Source: Linum tenue
Taxonomy: Eukaryota > Streptophyta > Magnoliopsida > Malpighiales > Linaceae
Assembly (NCBI GenBank): GCA_946122785.1
Contig: CAMGYJ010000010.1
Location: 30,793,608-30,857,607, forward strand
Reading direction: 5' to 3'
Length of the DNA stretch: 64,000 bases
Under the pieces are notes generated by a model. It was not told where the DNA came from. It ran no database searches and saw nothing but the letters and a program-made list of their open reading frames with translations. How positions within the stretch are numbered: position 1 is the first letter of the stretch; every line of letters begins with the position of its first letter. The position numbers and the translations under genes are program-made. This document shows positions 1-10,292 of the stretch, piece after piece.

Positions 1-195
1 TTGACTAAAAGTCAACAACCCGTAACCCGCCTGACCCGTAACCCGATTGACCCGCAACCCAACTAACCCGCAACCCAACTGACCCTCAACCCGATTAACC
101 CGAACCCGATTGACCCGCAACCCGACTGACCCGCAACCCGATTAACCCGCAACCGGATTGACCCGAACCTGACTAACCTGTAACTCGATCGACTC
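1..195. repeat. CCCG(C)AACCC-rich degenerate tandem repeat
   Basis: Short units of the type ACCCGCAACCCGATT and ACCCGATTGACCCGCA are repeated about a dozen times and decay into AT-rich DNA near 195. The same motif ends a hAT-like element at 2085-2308, so this is probably the subterminal repeat of another hAT copy cut by the window edge. Confidence 0.7.
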
Positions 196-504
196 AACCC
201 GAAATTCATCTAATCCACTTGAATAATTATAAAAATATACAATACATAGTTTTTCAAAATAAATTTTTTCATTCTAAACTTAAGTAAATTATTTTTTCAT
301 TTCGTATAGGAAATTTAAAAAATATGAAACTCACTTGATATTACGTATTTTAAGAAAATTACAAAAATTGAAACATGAAGGTCACTTGAGATCATGACAA
401 TATTAATATAATATATAAATTAAAATTTTGGTTAATTTAACTATTATATAAAATTATTAATTAAATATAAATAAATTAAAGTAATGTATTTGGTAATTTG
501 ATGT
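196..504. other. AT-rich intergenic stretch
   Basis: Very AT-rich DNA without a reading frame or repeat that I can support. Confidence 0.6.
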
Positions 505-880
505 TTTTAAATGAAGAGGGAAATTTTGGTGTATTCAAGTTTTTGGGAAGAGAAAGAAGAGGGAAATTTGGTTCTTTGAATTTTGTAGAAAAGAAACAAG
601 TGGGAATTTTGTTGGTTTTGATATGTGGGAAGAGAAAGAAGTGGGAAAGTTTGATTCTTTTGATTATGAAAGAGAAATAAGGAGGGAAACTTTTGAATTT
701 TCAACTTTTTGTAGAAGGAAAGAAGAGGGTAATTTGGTTCTTTCAATTTTATGGAAGAGAAAGAGGAGGGAAAATTGAGTTTTCTAATGTATGGAAGTAG
801 AAAGAAGGAGGGAAATTTTAGTATTTTTGTGAAAAGAAAGAAGGAAACAAATTTGGTGTTTTCAATTTTTTGGTTTTTCA
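505..880 (+). repeat. Degenerate minisatellite, unit roughly 55-60 bp
   Basis: The phrase GAAGAG(A)AAG-GAGGGAAA-TTTGGT-TCTTTCAATTTT recurs about six times with substitutions and small indels. The purine strand bias produces the open frames seen here on both strands; they have no coding character. Confidence 0.65.
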
Positions 881-965
881 TAATTTTAGCTTTTGAAATA
901 TGAATCTTTAACTTTTATATGGAGGGCATGACTAGTTAAAATTATTCTTATATGCTTTGCAGGCT

Positions 966-969
<4 letters not shown>

Positions 970-996
<27 letters not shown>
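970..996. repeat. (AT)n microsatellite
   Basis: An uninterrupted run of AT dinucleotides, about 13 copies. Confidence 0.95.
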
Positions 997-998
<2 letters not shown>

Positions 999-1089
999 AA
1001 TTGTTTATGGGTTAATAAATAAATTAACCATTAGTTACAACAATTTATACTAAACTTGATAAGTAATCTTTAACGGTTCGTTGTTTAAG

Positions 1090-1530
1090 ATATAAAGTAT
1101 ATGGTTAGGGTATAGGGTATAAGGTACATATGGTTTAGGGTGTATATGGTTAGGGTATAAGATATTGATGGTTTTGACGGTTCTAAGTTTTTTATTAACA
1201 TATGTTCACTTGAAGTCATTTGAAGTCTTTAACGGCAGGAGATCCCTTTTTAATTTATGTTTATGGTACGTGGTTAGGGTACAAGGTATGTGGTGTAAAG
1301 TATAGGATATATGGTTAGGGTATAACAATTAGCACATATCACTTTTTATCTATGTTTTGAAAATCAAAGTATGAATTTAACTTTTAAATTAACTATACTA
1401 GCAAAATCACAACTCAAAGACATATGGTTAGGGTATAGGGTATAAGCTATGTGGTTAGTGTATAATGTATTGATGGTTTAGGGTATACAATCAACAACAT
1501 ATACTAACTTAATATTGTTGATTGAGGGTA
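1090..1530 (+). repeat. Scattered GGTTAGGGTATA repeats
   Basis: The motif TATGGTTAGGGTATA(A/G)GGTAT recurs about eight times between ordinary AT-rich sequence. It is irregularly spaced and carries TTAGGG only as part of the longer word, so it is a local dispersed repeat rather than a telomere tract. The remainder up to 2080 shows nothing recognisable. Confidence 0.6.
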
Positions 1531-2084
1531 ATGCTAAGTGTATAGGATATATGCTATTGAGTAAGTTATGATTGAAGTCACAATAATTTTACTAAATTTG
1601 ATAGCTAATCTTTAATGGTTCAATTTTTAGGATAATTCGAACAATTTTACAAATAACTCGTTTGGCAACAGTTTACTGAAGTTATTTGGGAAATGAGTTA
1701 TTTTGAAATAACTACTTTTATCACTATGTTTTTGCCAAATACCACACGCCAAATACCAGATTTGCATGGTTATACTAAACGAGATACTTTAATCCAATTA
1801 CTACTGAATTGATACTAAAATATCAAATAAACAATTAATGGTGTCTTTTGGTTGCAAATATTGATATCAACATTACTATTAGCTATAATACTTTACCAAT
1901 TATGATTAATTACATAACAAGTTTGCAAGTCATACAAATTGATTTAATATTTTGACTAGTTTTTTTCAAAAAAATAAAGTATATATATATGAGGTAGAAA
2001 TAAATTGGTTAAAAAGTTGAGAAAATATTTTAAATTAGTGTAATAAAATGTGTAAGTTGGTAATGAGTAATGAGTTAAGTTACT

Positions 2085-2308
2085 TAATGCGCTGGCCCGA
2101 ACAACCCGAAACCCGATCCGCCCGCAACCCGCCCGACCCAAAACCCGATGAACCCGCAACCCGATTTGCCCGCAACCCGATTAAACCCGAACCCGATGAA
2201 CCCGCAACCCGCAACCCGACTAACCCGCAACCCGTTTGAACCCGAACCCGATGAACCCGCAACCCGTTTGAACCCGAACCCAGCCCGAACCCGCCCGATT
2301 GACACCTA
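2085..2308 (+). mobile_element. Right end of a hAT-like element with CCCGAACCCG subterminal repeats
   Basis: A GC-rich array of GAACCCGCAACCCG and TTTGAACCCGAACCCG units ends abruptly in GATTGACACCTA. Read inward on the minus strand this is TAGGTGTCAATC, a plausible hAT terminus (compare the TAGGGGTG ends of the complete hAT at 16172-20314). The next eight bases (2309-2316, TACTCTTC) would be the target duplication, but I found no matching left end in the window, so the element is incomplete or its left end is lost. Confidence 0.45.
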
Positions 2309-2310
2309 TA

Positions 2311-2553
2311 CTCTTCCCCGTGACAATCAGCCCTTGCCTTAACTTTCCTTTTCCTCATCTCGCCATAAGCTCGCAGATTAGCCCTTGCCTCATGGTACTC
2401 ATCATCCGACGTATCTGCATCATTGGAGTCATACACATGTACCAGGTCACGAGCAACGGAAGCAACCCCATCCTCTGCTGCCCAGCTAGCATCCGAGTCT
2501 GCTGGTTGGTTTGGATCGTGCTCTCCTACCAACTCCTCCCACGAATCAGCCAT
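2311..2553 (-). pseudogene. Truncated first coding exon, possibly of a Mutator-like element
   Basis: The minus-strand frame begins with ATG at 2553 and reads an acidic N-terminus (MADSWEELVGEHDPNQ, then DADTSDDEYHEARANLRAYG). It runs without a stop into the hAT-like end at 2308, where it turns into repeat translation and must be broken. The phrase with acidic residues followed by EARANLR resembles the linker after the PB1 region of some Mutator transposases, but the match is weak. A Mutator-like terminal sequence lies upstream at about 3370-3560, which fits the 5' part of such an element. Confidence 0.35.
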
Positions 2554-3369
2554 ATGGACAGAAATAATACGATTTATGTAGGGATAAACGACAAAGCAAC
2601 TAATTAAGTGATTAACCTAATCTAAACAATTTTTAATTCACTAACAAACAAATTCCACACACAACCATTCACCATTATTCTATGCGAAAAGGTTTTAGCT
2701 ACCAACCAGTCAATTACTATGGTACCCAGAATTTGGAAGTGCTGACCTTCAGATTTCAGGGGCAAATCAGCGACACGAGAGGGAAGTGGTCCCTGTTCGA
2801 ATATACTCTGTCGCTTTCCAACCTTTAAAGCAAGCTTCGACAATTGAAAGCCACAACCCAATAAATAAGAACCTTTTGCCCACAATTGAAAGCCACAACC
2901 CAACTAATTCAAGAGTACCCAGTGCTCACCAGCTTCCGACAACCGAAGAGAAAAGAAATCGTCGATTCCTGCTTGCGATTAGGGTTTCCGGAAAAAACCT
3001 TTATCGGTGGTCCTAGGCTTCGACGGTGCCTTTGCCATGAACAGGACACTTGGGTTTCGTCGGGAAACGACCGTCGTCGGTCTATTACGTCGGAAGATGC
3101 ATGCACGACATCATCTGGCTAAGGCGGCGACGACGGGGGGATGGAACGAAATAGGGCGGGATACAAATTTCTGGGTAGTAAGGGCGCCGATCGGAATAGG
3201 TGATGGGATTCTTTTAGATAGATCGACAGTTGTTGAGGGAATGATGGGAAAGAACACCTCGTCGATCGTCGTGGTCGGAAGGAAGAAATGGAGATGAACG
3301 AGCGAAGAGTTGGAGAAGAAAGTGAAAAAGTTAGGGTAGAGTGGGTTTCGGTGTTTTATTCTTCATTTT
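2554..3369. other. Leader-like or intronic DNA upstream of the truncated exon
   Basis: Mixed-composition DNA of moderate GC content with several short frames on both strands and no recognisable domain. If the exon at 2311-2553 belongs to a Mutator-like element, this would be its 5' untranslated part. Confidence 0.35.
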
Positions 3370-3560
3370 TTTTTAGGTCCACGTGGATTAGTGGGGACGC
3401 TAAAACGCCAACTCAGCCTTCCTTTCAGTACAGTCACCCAGTTACTTCACGCCGTTAAATGGAAGATCGAAATTGGGTATTTCGTGTATTTCGATAGTTA
3501 TGGATATATTTGTCACAAACGTGAAAGTTATGGATATAGAAGTGTATTTTGCCTATAGAT
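3370..3560. mobile_element. Solo terminal-repeat-like segment (Mutator type)
   Basis: Contains the sentence typical of long Mutator terminal repeats: CCACGTGGATTAGTGGGGAC, a CCGTTAAATGG segment, then repeated GTTATGGATAT phrases ending near 3560. The inverted partner was not found in the window. Confidence 0.4.
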
Positions 3561-3844
3561 TATTCGTCATATTTTTGAATTGCACTATAGTCTGATCATA
3601 TACTTCAAAAGGTGGAGAATAAGGAATAGTTTTGACTACTATTATTGGTTTTTGTGTTGTGTAATATTCATTAGATATTGGATATTGGTATGCAAATTAT
3701 TGTTAATATCTATTAAATATTGGGATGCAAAGTATAAATTATTAATTGTATCAATATCATAAATTATTGATACAATCTTACTAATTTTCTATGAAATTAT
3801 TATAAATGTTAGTCAACTTCTTAATGGCTAGTTGGAGAATTGCT
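3561..3844. other. AT-rich intergenic DNA
   Basis: AT-rich, with short direct repeats of ATATTGG and TATTAAT words. No gene seen. Confidence 0.5.
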
Positions 3845-4010
3845 TTTGTGGGTTGACCCGCGATCCAACCGCACCCATCCGTCACCCACCCAACCCAACC
3901 CCGCAGAAGTATGTGGGTAGATTGCGGGTCACAATTATTTAAACTCGCTATTAAGCGGGTGTGTCAATTTGAGATCAAAACTCACCCACCGGCCCATTGC
4001 CCAGCCCTAA
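3845..4010 (+). mobile_element. hAT-like terminal fragment
   Basis: GC-rich island of GGGTTGACCCGCG, CCACCCAACCC and GCGGGTCAC words ending in CCCAGCCCTA at about 4008. A CCCTA end is characteristic of plant hAT elements, including the certain ones in this window. The other end is not clear. Confidence 0.4.
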
Positions 4011-4261
4011 CTATCGTGGTCGATTCAGTAGAAAAAAACTTCCATATACGAAAATTGTTGTTGTTTTAAGAGGGTAAAAAAATATGTGCTTAAATTTAAT
4101 CTTTCCAAAAGGGCAACATTAGGTGTGACGGAGCTAAGGAGTTAATATCAAAAGGAGGAAATTATCATCATTTCTAAAAATAATTTTCTATATTTTCTAT
4201 ATTTCAAAAAATTAGTGAGCTATTAAGCTACGATTTTGGGGACTTGTGACCTACTTTTTTT

Positions 4262-4490
4262 TAATGAAGTACGATTAATAATTTTTTTTGTCAAAAGATA
4301 ATATATATATATTAATCCAACCAAATAGATAGTTACATTCTGGTAATCCAACCAAATAGATAGTTACATCCTGGAAATCAGCCAGGCCTGGAAATCAAAG
4401 AAGCAATTTTCAGCGGGATACAAAGAGAGGGCTTTTCTACCTACCGAGTGAGCTACCCTATTGTTCTCCCGGCCTATAATTGGGTTGAGT
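4262..4490 (-). pseudogene. 3'-terminal LINE fragment (end of RNase H domain and tail)
   Basis: On the minus strand the segment reads GRENNRVAHSVGRKALSLYP, which parallels the end of the RNase H region in the LINE at 51795-55500 (GRSENRVAHLVAEKPF). It runs through a 3' region with a doubled 32-bp word (CCAACCAAATAGATAGTTAC, 4317-4380 on the plus strand) and ends in a LINE-type tail (ATCTTTTGACAAAAAAAA). It is a 5'-truncated insertion; no catalytic core remains. Confidence 0.55.
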
Positions 4491-4980
4491 GAAGAAGTAT
4501 TGTAAAAAGCAATTTTATTCATCATTTAATAAATTTTTTTATTTTTATTTTTTTGGCATGTAAGCATGTTTAGGTGATGCCTAACTGAACTAGCCACTAG
4601 GCAAGAATGCAAGATATGGTGCCCGCTTACAACTAATATCTTCTTGAATCTTATTTTAATATTTTATTAATAAAAAATTCCAGTGAATTTATTTCACGTC
4701 AAATCCAAAATAATTGTGTGAAACCCTATAATTAGAGAAAAACTACATAAATAAAAGAGATCTTTGGGCCTGTAAAAATACTCTTTGCATGAATGGGAAA
4801 CTGCTTCACCCTGAATTAAAATATTTTCTTCCCCTTTTACGTTCTTTTAAGGGAAATGGAAAAGTCACATAGACACTGTTTGCATTTGGGCCGGCTGCCC
4901 GGCTCTCATATTCCTAAACCCGCTTCCGAGGCCCACTTTGATGGGGAATTGGCCTTTCTCCATAACGGGTGCAGACAGTT
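4491..4980. other. Intergenic DNA
   Basis: AT-rich DNA with one moderately GC-rich piece at 4855-4980 whose short frame has no recognisable domain. Confidence 0.5.
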
Positions 4981-4988
4981 GTCACATG

Positions 4989-5347
4989 TAGGAATGGAAA
5001 TAGGGCAGGTCGGGATCGGGTATCTCGATACCCATATCGACCCCGTGGCAGGTCAGGTCCAGGTCGACCCAATGGGTATGTAATTTATGTGAAAAACTTA
5101 AGAAATATTCATTATTTTCATTAAAAGACCAAGAAATAAACTAGAATATGATAAAATGTAGTTAAAGTAATAGAGAAATTGAGGTTTTCACTTATTTACA
5201 ACTTTATTATAGCTAAAATACGAGGTAATATGAGAAACATTCTAAGTAATTTGACTAAGAGGTACCCATGCCCACCCCGGGTCGGACCCGCCTAAAACAG
5301 GCCAAACAGGTCTGATAAAACGGGTCAGGTCGAAATTGTCATCCCTA
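4989..5347. mobile_element. Non-autonomous hAT element (359 bp) with 8-bp target duplication
   Basis: The element begins TAGGAATGG and ends CATCCCTA, imperfect inverted ends, and is bracketed by the perfect 8-bp duplication GTCACATG (4981-4988 and 5348-5355). Both ends carry GGTCGGG/ACCCGCC-rich subterminal repeats; the middle is AT-rich and non-coding. The core, reverse-complemented, matches the core of the element at 37056-37532 (shared phrase TTTTAGCTATAATAAAGTTG), so the two are one family mobilised by a hAT transposase in trans. Confidence 0.92.
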
Positions 5348-5355
5348 GTCACATG

Positions 5356-5770
5356 TACTGCTTAAGTACAGCGAACGTTGCATGCACACTAACCATTAAC
5401 CATTTAGTTGCAACGGGTGTGTTTGGATAGAATGATTTGGATTTGATTTTGGTATTTGTAATTTTTATTTCTAAATATCAAATCATATGTTTGGATATTA
5501 ATTATATTTAGTAACTGAATTTGTGCCAAATTCATGGGGTGATTTGCAAATACATGTCTAGTGTAGTACTTGTCAACCTCAAATATATTTCAACAACTAG
5601 TGATTTGAAATACCTCCTAACAAAAGATTGGACCTATTTGTAAAATATTTAAAGTTCAGGAATTATAGTGTAAGGAAAAACATATAAAGGTACCAAACTG
5701 TAATTTTACCATCAAAATTTCTGGAACTTTTTGCAAAAATTTATAACATATTAAGCTCAAACCAACATGT
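5356..5770. other. AT-rich intergenic DNA
   Basis: No gene. The phrase GGGTGTGTTTGGATAG at 5415 looks like the end of a Tourist/hAT-type MITE, but its partner was not found. Confidence 0.4.
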
Positions 5771-6473
5771 TGTTGGGACTTTTAGGATGAAGTTCTATGC
5801 CCCTGAGATCGGGTGACCAGGATTGTGATATAGTTGTGAACAACGTTCACTTTTTATAAATAATATTTTCACCTTCTACAAAACCTTGAGTTACAGAAAT
5901 TTTCTTCGTAGGATAAAACTATCACCACTTTAGAATCCAAACTTAAGAACTTAAAGTAATCTTAATAGTTTAGTTTAGTAGGAAGAAAAATGAATTTTGG
6001 GTATTTTTTATCCCATCCGACCACCTCTATTTATAGGGATGGAGTTGGCTTAATTGCTTCTTGACCGAAGCAATGCGTTGCTTCATGAAAAGAAGTAACT
6101 GTGGATCCAACTAATTAAAAATTTCATCGGAACTTCAACCGACATGCAATTGAACATTGCATCACGTTGTCCATTTCAAATGAAATGCATGGCAACTTCA
6201 AAATCCCTTCATCCAAAAAGGGACGTCCAGGTGGTGATGGTGATGACGTGTCCTTCATCCTATACATTAACTGATGACGGTTAAATGCATGAATCGTTGC
6301 CATGGTAAATGACACATTATTCTTTTTGTTTCAAATAATGTGTTCTTTCATGCAAATGGACGCCACTCATGGCAGAGGCATACCATAACCGGATAAATTA
6401 TTCTGGTCAGTCCAACTCAAATCACTTGGTTCGTTCACCAATTTAACCGAATTGTATTGTTGAATTTCCAACA
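5771..6473 (+). mobile_element. Possible solo LTR (about 700 bp)
   Basis: Begins TGTTGGGACTT and ends AATTTCCAACA, a short inverted repeat of the Copia-LTR type. It contains TATA-like words (TTATAAATAA near 5855, TATTTATAGGG near 6027). The flanking pentamers are CATGT and CATCC, only partly alike, so a target duplication is not proven. Confidence 0.3.
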
Positions 6474-6939
6474 CATCCAACATCTCATGATTATGGGAAA
6501 TTGTAATTCATCCTCTAACCTATACACTCATCATCTACTACCGATTACCTAAGGAAGGTCTTTGGACGGAAACACAGCCAATCAACTAAACCACTCTTCC
6601 TCATCTTTGTCTTCTTCAACTGAGGGATTGGCACCAATGATCGATAAAATTTGAATTTCATTTGTTCTTTTTTTTGTTAACTGTCAAATATTTCCCCCCG
6701 TTTGATCTGTTACTTAATTCGACAGCACAAAACAACATAATCGAAGAAATATATATGAGAAGGATGAGCATCAAAAAATGTAAGGGCAAGTCATATTTCA
6801 CATCTATTTCATTCCAGAAAGCTGACACTGTGAAGAAGGATGTTACCTTACAAAGATTTCATAATGCCACACACAGGAAACACATGGGCCCATTCGTTAA
6901 AAAACGCAAGTTATTGATGGTAAACAGTGAAGAAATATA
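6474..6939. other. Intergenic DNA
   Basis: A 115-codon frame at 6662-7009 runs into the adjacent element and has no recognisable domain, so I do not call it a gene. Confidence 0.5.
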
Positions 6940-7232
6940 TTTGAAGGACGGGTTAATTGCATGGTTGGTCACTGAGATTACAAAAAACGTTCAAGTTTGG
7001 TCACTCTAAATATTTAAATCCACTAGTGGTATTTCAGTTTACTGAAACCGTTCACGTTTGGTCACTCTTCGTCCAACTCCGTTAACTTTAGCTGATGTGG
7101 CAGTCAACTCTCAAAGTTGACCGTTAACTTAGTGACGTGGCAATGAAGAAATAATAAATAAAATAAATTTAATCTATTTTAATGTCCAGCTCATTTTTAT
7201 CATAAAAAATAAAAAAAACTTATAATTATTAA

Positions 7233-7439
7233 TCACCAAATTAAAAGAGGGGCCCGAATCAAATCCTCCTCCTCCCCTACCGACTCCAGATCCGACCCTT
7301 TATCCTTCGTCGAAACTCCATCACCACCTCCTCCTACGAGCCGGTCGGCGCCAGAGTTTACTTGAGGATAAGTGGTACGCTTTGGTCCCTGAAACATCAC
7401 AGTAGAACGCAGAACAGATTTTCCGATTACTGAATCCAA
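7233..7439 (-). pseudogene. Unrecognised coding-like fragment inside the Pack-MULE
   Basis: A minus-strand frame of 68 codons with an acidic, glycine-rich stretch (GGGGDGVSTKDKGSDLES) in a GC-rich island. I do not recognise a parent gene. It may be captured exon DNA or chance; the terminal repeat begins just outside it. Confidence 0.2.
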
Positions 7440-8265
7440 AGGGGAATTACATGAACATGGTTCTTCTCAATCAGACAAATTCGAGCTAAGAATAGAAGGA
7501 GTACCTAGAAAATTGGCCTGCACTTCCAGAAATCCGACTAGGATATACCAATACCAAGAAACCTGCAGTTTATGGCGTTTGTGAAGCAGAATGCTGCCGT
7601 AAACCGCGGCTAAACTGAAGTAACTGAAGCATCTCTGAGATACGGGCGCATCAAAACCTGTAGTTTTACGATATCAAACTGCAGCCGTTCTATCTTTTTG
7701 GGTGAATCGAAGCAATAATAATCGAATAGAGAGCAAGAAAGATCAAAGAGATGTTGATTGAGTGGGTGGGGGTAGCTAGCTCTCTGTTTCAGATTGCAAC
7801 CCGTCGGATAAACTTAGCATGTGAGACCAAGGTCAGTGGGTTCCAGTCTCATTCTTTTTGTCATTATCGGTCAATCGCGTACTGAAGTTGGGCTCCGGCA
7901 GGGGAGCTCCGACGAGGTGGCGGTGATACTGGGCGAGGTGAGCCGAGGTGGACGACGATGGGCCTCGTCGCGAATGTTCTCGTCCGCGGGGCAGCGAGAC
8001 TTGACAGAGTTGGAGGAAGGGGTGGGGTAGAGGGTGTAGGAGGTGCAGGTGATTACAATCGGGGAGCGGCGGGGACGGGGACAGAGGCAGGGACAGGGAG
8101 GGGAGCTAGCTTGTGTTGTTATACCTTTTCTCTAGATCGGTACAGCTAGCTTGGGTAATTAATACTTTCCACTGATCTACATAATCCACAAACATTCATA
8201 ATAACCAATACGAGTTTCACATGCTAATTTATTGTTCCTATATTGGAAACTAATTATTTCATCAT

Positions 8266-8430
8266 ATGCCAAAGATCATCATCTGGGTTTCGTTCGTTGT
8301 CTGGGTTTCTTTTGCCGGCCGTGTTTTTTTAACCCTTATTCACCTTTCTCTCGCCGCCGCCGGCGCCGCTGCTAGGTCCACTCCTACTGCCCGCGGCTTC
8401 ACCAATACTGCGCTCTCCCCTAATCAAGGT
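8266..8430 (+). pseudogene. Captured first-exon-like fragment with signal-peptide-like start
   Basis: The frame reads MPKIIIWVSFVVWVSF followed by further hydrophobic residues and an alanine-rich stretch, resembling a secretory signal peptide. It meets a GT donor-like site (CAAGGTACAT) at about 8428. GC content is much higher than in the flanks. This looks like a captured first exon and intron start. The parent gene is not recognised; there is no continuation inside the element. Confidence 0.35.
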
Positions 8431-8835
8431 ACATATATACAGCCACGTACATTAATTAGAAGTTTAGAACGTTTGTGTTCTTATAATTATTTATTTTATT
8501 TATTTATTTATTTTATAGTAAAAATGAGTTGGACATTAAAATAGATGAAATTTTATTTTATTTATTATTTCTTAATTGCCACGTCACTAAGTTAACGGTC
8601 AACTTTGAGAGTTGACTGCCACATCAGCCAAAGTTAACGGAGTTGGACGGAGAGTGACCAAACGTGAACGGTTTCAGTAAACTGAAGTACCACTAGTGGA
8701 TTTAAATATTTAGAGTGACCAAACTTGAACGTTTTTTGTAATCTCAGTGACCAACCATGCAATTAACCCTTTGAAGGACCGAAGCATACATTTGTCACCC
8801 TAACTACAAAATAACACAATTTCCTTGCGAGGATT

Positions 8836-9650
8836 GCTATTCGTCGCCCTAAAACTCCTTATTTGTCGCCCTAACTTTCATTAAAATGACTTAAACATCC
8901 TTAATTGACCACCACCACTTCGCCCCCTGCCCACTGCGCCGCCACCATTAATCGATTCGCCTCCTGCCACCACCGCATCCTCCTGAACTAATTCATCGTA
9001 GTACCAGTTAAATTCCATTTCACTTTTCCCTGCAAATTAGTTGCGTTTTCATATAATCATTAGAATGCATAAATTGGAATGGTAATTGTTGGCTTCTGAA
9101 GTTAGCTTCGAATGGTTATGGAAAAATCATGGGTATCTAGGAATTTATAATTCAATCTGTGTGTTTTTGCAGCCCTTCATTGATTGATTCTACAATGAAA
9201 TGAACTCTAGGGTGGATGATAAAAAGTCGGAAATTGATTGATCTTTGGTGCCCGCCTTTGTGTTTGCAATCTGTATGTTCTTGAATGAATGCTAGAAATG
9301 AACCAATGAAATTGCCTGTGTTGGAAAAAGAAACAGCAGCAGAGAGTCGGCCGGCGGCTGGGGAACAACAGCAAGCTGCAAGATTCTTCTTCCTTCTCCT
9401 AGGCAGATCAGCGCTCAAACCTTCTACCTCGTGCATTTCTTTCTCCTTCCTCAGCAAAAGCAAGTCGGCGAAGTGGGGGAATGGGAGCGGCGACTGGTTG
9501 GGGGAGCAGTAGCGGTGGTCGGACGGTTGGTGGGATGGACAGCAGCAGAGTTATTGATTAGTGATTAAAATTGGGTATAGGGTTATAAATGTGAATTTAG
9601 TATGATTTAAGGTGAAATAATTTAAATTTTAGGGCGACAAATAACGATTC
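8836..9650. mobile_element. Candidate small inverted-repeat element next to the Pack-MULE
   Basis: The left end GCTATTCGTCGCCCTAAAA is matched in inverted orientation at the right end (TTTTAGGGCGACAAATAAC, about 9632-9650). The interior is GC-rich with no domain that I recognise. No convincing target duplication was seen, so class and exact borders are uncertain. Confidence 0.4.
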
Positions 9651-10292
9651 AGTTTGCGATATGCATTTGCATATGCCACCTTCCTCCTCCATCCATGCAT
9701 AAAGGAGAGAAAAAATGAGAGTCAACGCTTTGTTGCATTAAGTTTACCACATGAAACTGATTAAATTAATCAATGGCAGAGTAAGATATCATTGCAGAAT
9801 AACGATTAACATACTTAAGAATGAATCTTCCCCCAAGTGCTCTGCAACGAGATTCGTGCAAATCTTATGGCTCTTGGAAGCAATCTCCTCAGTTCCACTC
9901 CACTTCCACCATTTTTCCCTTTAATTTTTCTCTTCTGGGTCTCGCAGAGCTTCTAGTTTACGATTTCCCAAACTTCTCTCCTTTAATGGCAACATTTGAA
10001 GCTGCCTCCATGGATTTCATATCTCCCCCAAGATCAAGTTCAAGGAGCTCTGCATCAACGATTCCTCTTCTGGGTTAGCGCAGGAAATCCTTCCTTTACC
10101 CGGGTACGTCGTTTGCTTCTAAAATCCCTTGCTTGTTTGATTGGTTACTGGGAAAATGTGAGATCGAAAATCTCAAGTACACATGCTCTGCTTTTGCCCC
10201 TGTTTCGATTCCAAAGGCAGTAACTTCAATCTTAAATTGACCTAACTTTGAATCTGAATATGTGATTAGATTGGGAGATTTTGGTTCCGCAA
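9651..10292 (+). promoter_or_regulatory. Upstream and leader region of the methyltransferase-like gene
   Basis: Pyrimidine-rich leader-like sequence (CTTCCACCATTTTTCCCTTTAATTTTTC) from about 9890. A possible 5' UTR intron opens with GTACGT at about 10104. Short in-frame ATG runs at 9821-10078 end before the main start codon and are taken as leader, not protein. Confidence 0.4.

Larger units (their letters stand above)
6950..8769. mobile_element. Non-autonomous Mutator-like element (Pack-MULE-like), 1820 bp
   Basis: Terminal inverted repeats of about 200 bp (6950-7150 and 8570-8769) begin GGGTTAATTGCATGG and end in its complement. The arms share the words GTTTGGTCACTC, CCGTTAACTTT and AGTGACGTGGCAAT at high identity. 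The element is flanked by the perfect 10-bp duplication TTTGAAGGAC (6940-6949, 8770-8779). Long inverted repeats with a 9-11 bp duplication define Mutator elements. There is no transposase. The interior is GC-rich between 7240 and 8430, unlike the AT-rich surroundings, which suggests captured gene fragments. Confidence 0.93.

Noticed and set aside
1090..1530. TTAGGG words suggesting interstitial telomere DNA
   Set aside because: The words occur only inside a longer TATGGTTAGGGTATA unit, irregularly spaced; plant telomeres are TTTAGGG in uninterrupted tandem.
6662..7009. 115-codon plus-strand frame
   Set aside because: It crosses the left border of the Pack-MULE, so the two halves have different origins, and there is no domain.
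10281..10292. Start of the methyltransferase at the upstream TTG
   Set aside because: A nuclear plant gene should start at ATG; the ATG at 10293 is the first in frame and gives the conserved N-terminus.
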